Assembly (NCBI GenBank): GCA_017506865.1
Contig: JAFCMP010000445.1
Location: 186,001-250,000, forward strand
DNA: 64,000 bases
Reading direction: 5' to 3'
DNA from: Tribonema minus
Lineage: Eukaryota > Sar > Xanthophyceae > Tribonematales > Tribonemataceae
The translations under genes and the position numbers were made by a program. The notes under the pieces are model-generated. The model ran no database searches. It saw only the letters and a program-made list of their open reading frames with translations, and was not told where the DNA came from. Below are positions 36,401 through 46,000 of the stretch, one piece after another; within the stretch, counting starts at the first letter, position 1, and every line of letters starts with the position of its first letter.

Positions 36401-39146
36401 AAAAGACGTGACCCAAGTCCATGAGTACACAGTGAGTACAGCAGCAGTACACATTAGCGGCCACGAGTACACTCACCAGAAGTCGTAGCCAAAGTCGGAA
36501 GAGTTCCCCTCCGTCTCCCAGCGTCCCTTGATGTCCAGCGTCTTGGGGTCAATGGCCTGTGAAGCATTACACATCAGCAGCTGTCAGTCACGAATGACAA
36601 GGAGATGACGCAATGGCCTGTGCAGCATGCGTCAGCAGCTGTCCGTCAGGACTGAGCAACATTACTCACTTCAAGGAGAATGGTTGTCAAGCACTTTGAA
36701 GTACTTTTACTACTTTAGTATGAGTTTACATATATGTGTCAACATGCATGTACTTCAAGGTAGGCCCATCCGCCCCATACGCACACGACCGAGCACATAC
36801 GCGCTGCTCCCGATGGCACGTACGTTTGTAGCCTTTTCCTGCCGCTGTACATCCAGAGATACGAAGCGTCACGGGAGCGCTTCACATCCCAGCTCTAGAA
36901 GTGTTTATCAGAAGACCCAACGCGGCCCAGGGCGTTAGAGACGCGCAAGAAACAAAAATAGACAACCAAACCTAAGGTTTAAAAGAAAACGTTTGATAAG
37001 CATCCAAGAGCATACTTTGTTCTTCCAGTACTTCTATTCAACTCCGAGTTGGGTATTGATTTGTTTGACAGAGTGTTTGATAGGGTGTTTTTACCTTAAG
37101 CGGCACAACACGGAAGAGCGTCTTTCACCAGGAAGCCGTTCTTCACGCCCGGGTACCCGTCCTCCTTGGGCCCGCCCATGAAGGACATGATGATATATAT
37201 TATATGAGCATTTGATATCACATCACATCATCTGGGCTTTTTCGCGCCCTGAGCGAGATTCCAACAAAAGTACTGAAGATTACCTCTCATCAGGAATACG
37301 TTCTGGGCGCCCTCGATCAGAAGTGATTGTCACTGAGACACTTTCAGATCGTCACATGACACGTACATTCTGAGCCTTGACATCAATCATCTGGGCTTTT
37401 TCGCGCCCTGAAATAAGTAGTTTTAAAGAATGCCTCTCACCAAAAAGCCGTTCTTGGCACCCGGGTACCCATCCTCCTTCGGCCCGCCCATGAAGGACAT
37501 GATGATCTCGTCCGGCGCGCAGTGCGACGTGTGCGGCAGCGCGAGTCCCGCGCGCACCGCTATGTCGCCCGCTTCAAGCGTGCAGTGCAGCCGCGGCGCT
37601 CGCGCATCCGTCTTCACGTCCACAAAGTACACCTGCGCGGGGGGCCAATCGCAGTAAGTTCAAGGCGTTGGTGACAAAACTTCAAGTTGAAGTATTTGAA
37701 GTGCATGGTTGCTCGCGCGCGACACCATGTCGTGCGCCTCAAGCGTGCGGTGCAGCCGCGGCGCACGCGCGTCCGTCTTCACATCCACCAAGTACACCTG
37801 CGGGCTCAATCTCAGGTACTTCAACGTGTTGATGGTTGGTGTTATACGCAAAGCTTCAAGTTGAAGTACATCGTAAACACAGCTGAGCATGCGGTGCGAC
37901 CACGGGCGGGCGGGGCAGCACCTGTCACAGTAACGTCAACGGCTCAAAACAGCAATGGGCTAGCGCCTTTTGCAGCAACTTTAACACTTCGGAACAGCAA
38001 CAGCGCGGTACACACCCCAAGCGTGTGGGCTATCAAAGAGTTACAACAGCAACCCCGAGCCTAAGTGCCTCAAATGTGGCTTCGCAGCAGTGATGATCCT
38101 GCCAGGCGTGCTGTATCCAACACAGCATACACGTTGAGCATCAACACGCGCCAGCAACAATTTGAAGTTGCATGGACGTCGCTCTACCGCGACCTACAGA
38201 GGGGTCAGCAGTACGGGGAATTGAGAGTTTTCGGCGCTTTGTGGTTACTCGAAGAAGTCAAAGTCGCCCAGCCATAATGAGGGGTTGATCAGAAGCGACC
38301 AGGCTGTCATAAACGCTGCTGTTGCTCTACAGTTGCCAACAGTTGAAGCATCAGCTTGTCTGAGTATCAATTGTCACTTAAGAGTGTGGTAAAGCTTAGA
38401 CGATAGTGATGATAGCGTTTACCTCAGGGTGTCTTGTTGTTGGCTCAACATTACACTGACGCCAAAGCACGCTGCATAGCTGACGTCGAAGGCGTCTTGC
38501 CTAGTCTTTCACAGTGACTTGTTCAGTGCGCACAGGTCTTTATTTCCTCAAGGACTTGTACTTGCAACAGCCCCAATACATGGATTTGGGCAGGTGTCTC
38601 TCACATTGCCGCTCAAGACAGCGCCCAGCACCAGATATGCATGCGTTGAAATCCCAGGCTTCTTGTGGCAGGAGGAGCAGGCGTTCCAGCCCATGTGGTG
38701 CAGCTCGTCGCCAATGACGGGCATCTGGAGGCGGTGGATGACTTGCGAGAACGTGGGGCTGTTGGGATCCACGTCCTGAAACAGCAGGCAGCACATGACA
38801 GCGGCGGACTAGACATCAGCACGACTCACCCTGCAGCATGATGTGACCCTACCTTGTTCAGCAGGCACATCATGCATGTCTTGATGTGACCTATCACAAT
38901 CATCACTATGTTGCTTGCCTGATCAAGGCGAGCAAGCGAGCGCGGTTCATGCAGATGATCCATGACACTCACAACCGTCGCCAAGTAATCGGGGTGCTCC
39001 GCGCCATCGAAACCACGGTTCAAGACAGCGGGAACATACAGGAGTTTTTCAGTGGGGCCGTTCTCGTATGCCTCGAGCGGGCTTGCGTATCCGCCACCAA
39101 GATGGCTTGCATCCTCCTCAGGCTTTGAGCAGCAGGATGCCGGCAT
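27478..39146 (-). CDS. SELENBP1: Selenium-binding protein 1 family (methanethiol oxidase), complete, 12 exons
   Basis: Exons: 39146-38973, 38775-38605, 37632-37441, 36556-36477, 35202-35126, 33669-33533, 32422-32318, 31920-31847, 30895-30817, 30142-30056, 29030-28890, 27618-27478. They join to 1,458 nt, that is 485 residues plus stop; the human homologue has 472. All introns are GT-AG and all phases agree. The protein aligns end to end with the family. Seen motifs include [119 protein letters not shown] and the C-terminal [11 protein letters not shown]. Family members fold as beta-propellers and oxidise methanethiol to formaldehyde, H2S and H2O2. The Cys57 of the human protein is Ser here (PTFSQV), while the CSSC pair is kept. 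The start is the first in-frame ATG ([10 protein letters not shown]). Confidence 0.96.
28690..28745 (-). repeat. Donor-side echo of selenium-binding protein exon 29030-28890
   Basis: ACATACCTGCAGCAGCTGTC and CGCCCTTGGCCACCAG repeat the last 35 bp of exon and the donor, 200 bp downstream. Confidence 0.9.
29060..29250. repeat. Interstitial telomere-like blocks
   Basis: AGGGTTAGGGTTAGGATCAG and AGGATTAGGGTTAGGGCTAT flank an exon echo in the selenium-binding protein gene. Confidence 0.88.
29135..29180 (-). repeat. Acceptor-side echo of selenium-binding protein exon 29030-28890
   Basis: GCGCACCGCCCTGGATCTCC plus ACACCCTGCAGGG copy the exon start and acceptor. Confidence 0.85.
30622..30658. repeat. 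Interstitial telomere-like repeat
   Basis: CACCCTAACCCTAACCCTAA-type sequence in an intron. Confidence 0.92.
30683..30755 (-). repeat. Donor-side echo of selenium-binding protein exon 30895-30817
   Basis: CTGGCCCACGAGCTTGGGCT and CACATCGCCGTGCA match most of the exon, 130 bp downstream of it. Confidence 0.88.
30960..31290 (-). repeat. Acceptor-side echoes of selenium-binding protein exon 30895-30817
   Basis: The best copy is about 31090-31160 (GTCGCCGTGCAGCCGCAGCG, then CCAGGTACCTGCAGCGCGGG). Weaker copies lie at about 30965-31060 and 31205-31290 with the shared intron text GATGATGCTCAGAAG. Confidence 0.85.
32565..33165 (-). repeat. Four acceptor-side echoes of selenium-binding protein exon 32422-32318
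   Basis: GTGCTGCTCAGCGCGCAGCC followed by TACATACCCTTCCTGTGGCA or variants recurs at about 32565, 32755, 32912 and 33112, period 160-200 bp. Each copies the acceptor and about the first 40 bp of exon plus 120 bp of intron. On the transcribed strand each copy keeps its acceptor and can read into a GTATGG or GTAAG donor-like site. Confidence 0.92.
33745..34120 (-). repeat. Three acceptor-side echoes of selenium-binding protein exon 33669-33533
   Basis: GAGGCGCTGCGTGATGATGC, TTCTGGCAGTCCCA and TTGCGGCCGTACTTGCCGGC recur at about 33745, 33893 and 34036, each about 80 bp of exon plus acceptor. A donor-side fragment lies at about 33413-33450. Confidence 0.93.
35895..36115 (-). repeat. Tandem intron repeats in the selenium-binding protein gene
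   Basis: GGATTTGGGCTTGCGTTGCG and GGCTAGATTGCTACACAGGA recur two to three times with a period near 100-140 bp. A related acceptor-side echo of exon 36556-36477 lies at about 36611-36655. Confidence 0.75.
37125..37190 (-). repeat. Donor-side echo of selenium-binding protein exon 37632-37441
   Basis: TCACCAGGAAGCCGTTCTTC and CCGCCCATGAAGGACATGAT repeat the last 65 bp of exon and donor about 310 bp downstream. A weaker copy lies near 37280-37320. Confidence 0.92.
37700..37805 (-). repeat. Acceptor-side echo of selenium-binding protein exon 37632-37441
   Basis: The copy still reads [20 protein letters not shown] on the minus strand (functional copy [20 protein letters not shown]) and keeps its acceptor. 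Confidence 0.93.
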
Positions 39147-40020
39147 CCTCTTCACCGTATATCCTTTTGGCGACACTTGATGCTGCTAATGAAGGGGACC
39201 TTTGTTTTTTTCAGTCAGCTCTGCCCTTCTTTCCCCTCTCTTGCAGCCAGCGAATCATGCACCACAAGCACTGGGAGAAAAAAACTCAGAATCCTTTAAG
39301 TTTCCGTCCCTGAGGGAACGTTCCTAATGCGAGGTTGAAGTTTGTGGTTGAAATTGACTTTCACAAAGATTCCTGCGCAAGAGTTCGACATGCAAAAACA
39401 CAAAAGAAGCCACGCCAAGAAGGCTCTCAGGCACCGACAAAGAGGTCAAGAGGCAGTCACCATTGGATCCAGGTGTCCCACACACAGCACATTGCGCCTG
39501 CCAGCAGAGGCCGCACTTGTGTATTCATTTCATCAACATCATTTGGTCCTGGTTGCAGCATCCACTGCCCAGGCGCAGTGAGTGCTGTGATATCATTGCC
39601 AGAGCAGACGACAGTGTGAGCAACTTGTGATCATCAAACTCAGAGCTTGACATGGCTGCCCTTTCGGCCCTAGGTGCGATCATGCACCTCCCGACCGCTC
39701 ATGCCATGACGCATGAAGCCGCTGCAATACGAATGCACCATTGACGGCTTCAGTGCTCCTCGTCAGTCGCGGCGTGGGTGCCGGGCCTTGCCGCGCTGCG
39801 TGTCGCCGTCGCAGCGTCGCCTTCGCGCAGTCGCGCTGCGCATTGACCCTACCCCTAACCCGAAGTTGTGCACAAGGGTTAGAGTTTGCAGCTGGACTAC
39901 GGCTGCTGCGCCGAACCCCTGCCTGCTGGCGCACGGAGACCCATTGCACTGGGGTCATGCAGCTGCCTCCCAGCCGTCCACGCGCATTTGAACTATGCAT
40001 GGTCACTGTTGAAGTTCTGC
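39147..40020. other. Intergenic region between selenium-binding protein and secreted-repeat genes
   Basis: This is about 870 bp between the start of one minus gene and the stop of the next. It should hold the promoter of the selenium-binding protein gene and the 3' UTR of the secreted protein gene. I see no further gene, no clear promoter motif and no tandem array. Confidence 0.5.
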
Positions 40021-43000
40021 TCATCCACAGGACATGGCCAGGTCCGTGAACATGCCGCTGAAGCCCGCGTTGCCGGTGGCCTCGTGGTTCACGTCCAGCA
40101 CCTGCACGCACCATACAGACAACAAAAGAAAGCGTGCAGAAACATCAGCCTGCGGCTCAAATATTACACGTGAGTGAGCTTCATGGTTAGCTGTCGGTTC
40201 ACAAGACAAAGACAAAGTCAACATTTTAAGTTGGCTGCCCTTGGCTGTTCGGTATGTGCCCATACCACAGACTGGCAGAGTTGTACCAATGTGGCACGCC
40301 CCACTTACTGCGCGAAACCCTAGCCCTCAGCCCTTCCTCCCCTGCCCGTGCATTGCCCCCGGGCCAGTGTACAGCCAATGAGACATACGCCACTACATAC
40401 ATACCTGCGGACCGCTGTGCCCGCGCGGCTCGTGCCCCGCTGCAAGCACGCTCAAATGCCTCACTTGTGTGTACTGCATGTGTACTGTGTGCATACCTAC
40501 ATACCTGCAGACCGCTGTGCCCGCGCGGCTCGTGCCCCGCTGCGAGCACGCTCAAATGCCTCACTTGTGTGTACTGCATGTGTACTGCGTGCATACCTAC
40601 ATACCTGCAGGCTGCTGTGCCCCACCGCGCGCCCCCCGCTGCGAGCACGCCCACATCCCTCACTTGCTTGTACTGCATGTGTACTGCGCATATACCTACC
40701 TACGTACCTGCAGGCCGCTGTGCCCGTGCGGCTCGTGCCCCGCAGCGAGCACGCTCACGTCCCTCACGTCGAGCCGTGCGACGCGCCCATGGAACACGCC
40801 GTTGCAGTGCGGCGCAAAGAACACATGGTCGCCGCGCGCGGCCCCCCCCACAAACCCCCTCAGCGCGCCGTCCGCGCCGCCGGGCGTCTGCTGCCGCGGC
40901 GCGGCGCCCAGGTCCACGGCGCGCACCGCCGCAACGGCGGCAGCAGCGGCGGCAGCGGCGGTGGCGGCGGGGTCGGCGCCGGCGGTGCCAACACCGGCGG
41001 CGGCAGCAGCGGCGGCGGCGGCAGCGGCGGCGGGGTTGGCGGCGGCGGCAGCGGCGGCGGCGGCGGCGGCAGCGGCGTCGCTGGCGGCGGCGAAGGCATC
41101 GAGGTCTACGAACGCCGCCACCGCGCTCTGCGCGCGCTGCTGGTAGGCGTTGCGCGCGGCGTCGCCGTTGGCATAGGGCGGCAGGACGAGCGTCGCGCCG
41201 TGCGCGAAGGCGCCCGCGAAGCCGCGCAGCGCGGGGTCGGCGTCCGTCAACTTCAACATGCGCACGCCGCCGTTGGTACTGTTGAAGTTCTCGCTGTCGA
41301 TGCGCACGAGCGTGCCGGAGTACCCGTCGCTCGACTCGGCGCTGCGGTGGGGGGAGAGGTATGCATACCTACCCACGGCGGCGCCCCCCGCAAACCCCCT
41401 GAGGCCGCGGTCCAGCGCGGCGAGGTCGAGAACTTCAACAGGTGACGCTGTGAGGTTGCCGGGGGCGCTGACGAGGTCCACGCGCACGACTTTGGAGCCG
41501 TAGTACGCGGCGAGCTGGCCGCCGCTGGCATGCATCTGGTCGGACGAGGCGGACACGTAGTCGAAGCCCAGGTAGCCGTCTGCGAGGGCAACATTCATGG
41601 CATCAAATGAGGCACTAGAAATGGCAACGCAGTGTCGTTTGAGACGTAATGTGATATAATCGTATCAAACAAGGGTCCAAAAATAGTGACAAAGTGTCTG
41701 GTCGGACGATGCAGTCAGGTAGTCGATGCCCAGGTAGCCGTCTGCGAGGGCACCAGTCAGGGCATCCAATGAGGCATCAGAATCAGCGACGCAGTATCTG
41801 GTTGGACGCGTTGTGGATACGTAGCACAAGCTCAGGCGCCTAGCCATCTGCGAGGGCAGCATAGGTAGCATTAGATGAAGCCGCAGCCACAAAGAGTAGC
41901 CACGCTGACAAGGTCATTCTGCTGCAGAGCACCCGACAATGAAATTGTAACGCTGACGGCGCAAGAACACAACTTCACCTGCGGGCAACTTGGAGTTGAC
42001 GCCCCCCTTGGGCCCGTAGTACGACCGCCCGGGCACCAGGTACGCATGGTGATCCAGCGTAAACCCCCCGGAAAACCCCCCCAGCTGCGGGTCGTGCGCC
42101 GCCGCGGCGACGTCTATCACCTGCGGCGGCAGCAGCAGCGCTCAGTTCTGTCAGTGACTGCGGCCACGTCTATGACCTGGCATGTATGTATAGGGCATCA
42201 GCAGCAGTGCTCAGGACTGTGAGTGACCGCAGCAAAGTGTATGGCGTTGTATGTATGTATGTATGTATCAGGCATTGGCAGCAGCGCTCAGGACGGCAGC
42301 AAATCTATGACCGGGCATGTATGTAATCTGCGCCCAAGTCTTTGACCTGGCATGTATGTGCAGCAGCGCTCAGGACTGTGAGTGACTGCAGCTAAGTCGA
42401 TGACGTGGTATGTATGCATGCGTGCATCAGGTATTAGCAACCGTGCTCGGGATTGTCAGCGACTTTAGCGGAGACGTGGAAAGTATGTGCCACATCATTG
42501 TCGCCTCCCCCCCCCCCCCCCCCGCGCGCGTGCCGGGACGCCGCGAGAGGGCACATGAGCACTGCCGTGCTTGTATGCTCTGGCAGCCCGCAACTGTTGA
42601 CGCCCCCAACCCTGAGCGTAACCCTAAATGCATGCGCTTTCAAGGGGAAAGCAAGTGCTCCATCAACATCAGGGTCAAACTTCAAGTTGCGGGAGGTACA
42701 GCGTCAACCAACAACATCAGGGTCAAGGGTCAGCGTTGCCTCATGATCAGCAGCAGCCCAAGTACCGCAATGCAAAACGATGCGCGCGCATGGCACAGGG
42801 GTAGAGTTAGGGATAGGGCTGGGGTTAGAATTAGGGTCAGGGAAGAGGTCAGCGCCAACTTGAGATACCCACCTGCACCAGACCAATGTGCATGCCATAG
42901 CGACAGGGTCAGAGCCAGCTTCGTTCGATCAGCGCCAACTTGAAGCTCGCACCTGCACCGAAGACTTCAAGAAGCTGGCGCCGTCCACGCTCACGAGCTT

Positions 43001-46000
43001 GGTCCCTGTGGTCGCATCCGTGCGGAAGGGTACAAAGTAGGCGCGCCCCAGGTGTTCGAACCCCCCGCTGAAACCCCTTAGATCGGAGTCTACAGTCGTC
43101 AGGTCGAGGATCTGAAGGCCGCGGGGGGGGGAGGGGGGGGGAGTACAAGTATGGCGATACGTAGGTGCGGCAAGACATTGAGCGCGATGAATGGTGACGC
43201 GCAGGGCTGAGTAGCATTACAAGGCTTGGCACACACCAAGCGCGCAAGGGCATCAAGTAAGCGCGCCCAGGTGCTCGAACACCCCACTGAAGATCAGGGT
43301 CTACCATCGTGAGATCCAGAATCTGAAGGCCGTAGGAGGGGGGGGGGGGGGTATAAGTATGGCGATGGATAGGTGCGGCAAGACATTGATCATGATGGAC
43401 AGTGACGCGCAGGGCCGAGAGCATAACAAGGCTTGGCACACACCAGGCGCGCAAGGGCACAACGTACGCGCGCCCCAGGTGCTCGAACCCCCCGCTGAAA
43501 CCCCGTAGGTCGGAATCCACAGTGATCACGTCCAGGATCTGAAGGGCGGGGGCGAGGTATGGCGATGGGTACTTTCGGCAAGTCAATGAGCGTAATGAAC
43601 GGTGACGCACAGAGCTGAGTGATGTGACACGTTTTGGCACAAAATAGCCAAGCTGACCCTATGACTCACACTCACTGTGTGTGAGTCCTCGCAGCTCAGG
43701 GCCCGCGTATGTCAGAATCAAGGTCCGCAGAGGCTGGTAGGTATGGTCATGAACGCAACCCTACTCCTAAGCACGGAGCCTAAACCTAAACCCTAACCCT
43801 GACCCCGACTCTAACCCAAACGTCTGCGCTACTGCCAGGTGCTGATTGGAGCGGTCAAGGGCGGTGCGCTCGATCGACTTAGGTGTTGGCCTAACCCTCA
43901 CCCTCACCCGTATCAAAAATTCAAGCGGAAGGACGCATGTAGGTACACAATCTGGGGGTCGTCTGCACTGCCACTGCGCAGTTGCACGCCGACACCATCA
44001 TTCCACTCTTGTAAAGCTGTTGCGGGGCGCCGTGCGTTGGTAGCGTTGAGACCGGCGAGTGAAGCGCAAGCGCGGTGTCTGGCGGCGGCCAAGTTTGCTA
44101 ACGCTACCCGAACCCGAACCCCAGCCCTCACCATGATTGCACTTGCGGTTGTGAGGCGCGCTGTGGGTGACTGCATCCGGCGACAGACTTGGATGGCAAA
44201 CAATTGCAGAACCCCTGAGACGCACCGTGCAAACTATGAGAAAACGAAGTGACCCGTATGCTTGTGTTACAGCTGCAGATAGCAGTAAGCGGACTTTTCC
44301 AGACATGAGGCGCTGGGTTTTGGAGCCTGTTGAAGGACCGTCAGACCGGCCTGATGAGAAATGTAAAGCGTGCTTCCTTCGAAGCTGTGCCTTCAACACT
44401 GGTGGCACGTCATCTTGCACTTGTTGAAGAATGCACGCTCATATTGAAGTTGCACTCGGCATAGTTGCAGAGCTTCTTTGTTTTAACTAAACAAAGACAA
44501 ATGAGTTTGGTTATGTTGTGATGAGCCGTGTGCGAAGCTTGTTAAAGTACAGTTACGCATGCTCACGTTGAAGATGCACTTGGCAGTGGACGCCGGCGGC
44601 AGATCGTTGCAGAACTTGTTGAAGTGAGCTCTTTATGCGTTATGAAGCGTGCTCAGAGGTTGTTGAAGTACAGTTACGCATGCTCACGTTGAAGATGCAC
44701 TTGGCAGTGGACGCCAGCGGCAGATCGTTGCAGAACGCCGTCACGCTGGGGTCCGTCGTGCCGAGGTAGTTGAGCTGCGCGTGTGCGCAAAGCGACGTGG
44801 CCACAATGACAATGAGCAGCTGATCAGTGACATGATACATGATATGTCATAGCATGACACATGAAGCCGAGCAGCTGATACTACAAGCAGCTGGGCTGTG
44901 CACATACGCGGGGCATCATCACGAGTACAGTGCGGAGCTGGTAGTTGACATGACACACTTATTCTTGAAGCATGTTGTAACATGACACGATGACAGTGCT
45001 GGGCGGCTGTTGGGTTGCGCACAGTTGCGGAGCATCGACACCAGAACAATGTTGAGCACCGTTGAGCAGCTGCAAACAGCAGCGTTGAGCGCTGAGATGA
45101 TGACGAGGGCAGTGTTCAGCGGGTAACACTGGCAGTGCTCAACATAAGTGACAGCAGCGTTCGGCAGGGTGAACAACGCCAGCGCTCAGTAAGCGCCTAC
45201 AGCAGTGCCAGAAAATGACAAACACAAGCAAAGCGGGAGGTTTGCAGACTCTGTGAATCCACGCCCAGGCTCGCAGCAGGAGCTTTGGTCGCAGTACGTC
45301 CATGCCCCGAAGATCGTCATCTGGCCGATAGCTGTGACGAGACCGCACGTGCTCGGTGATGATTTCTCTGCGAGTTGCGTCACCAAGGGCAACACGTGGC
45401 CATTCACAAATATTTCAGCACATCATCATGATCCTAATTGCTGCATCTTCTCCACACCCCCTTCAACCGACTCTGAGCAGCATACCCAATGGCAACCCCG
45501 GCAGAACTAGCAAGGGTTCAGACTGGTCGGCGGGATGCGCTGCAAACGGAGCAAAGTCGATGCTGCAGAGAAGCGGAAGCTTTGAGAGAGAGAGTGCGCG
45601 TGGTATGGGGGAAAACAGATCAGCACACCGCGCAGCACGCGCACCTGGATCTGCACCGCCTTGCCGTGGTAGGACCTGCCGTTGAAGTACGGGACCAGAA
45701 ACCCGTACGGCTTGCCGTCGATCCACGCGCTGAACCCTCCCCAGAACCCCTTAAGGTCGGGGTCCCGCGCTGCGAGGTCGTACGTGTAGCGCTGCCCCTT
45801 GTAGGGGCCTGTGCCGCCGTCGGAGTAGAAGTCCGCAAAGTCTGTGAAGATGTTGTGCAGGCGCACGCTGCGGTGAAGGAGGGACAGGGGGGGGGGGGGG
45901 GGAGAGGGAGGGGAAACGCGGTCAGTGTCGTGGCAGCTTGTGCTTGGGTGTAGGAGAGGGGTATGTACATACACAGGAGCACTATAGCAACGCTCTGCAT

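Noticed and set aside
36477-39146. A second selenium-binding protein gene or pseudogene from duplicated peptides
   Set aside because: The duplicated peptides cover only exon edges and lie within introns of one complete gene.
39147-39176. A start upstream of 39146 for the selenium-binding protein
   Set aside because: The upstream in-frame codon is GTG; the ATG at 39146 gives a length close to the family.
40254-41445. Plus-strand ORFs of 340-365 codons with Gly/Arg repeats
   Set aside because: They lie opposite the alanine-rich exon and donor echoes of the secreted-protein gene, whose minus-strand model joins in phase.
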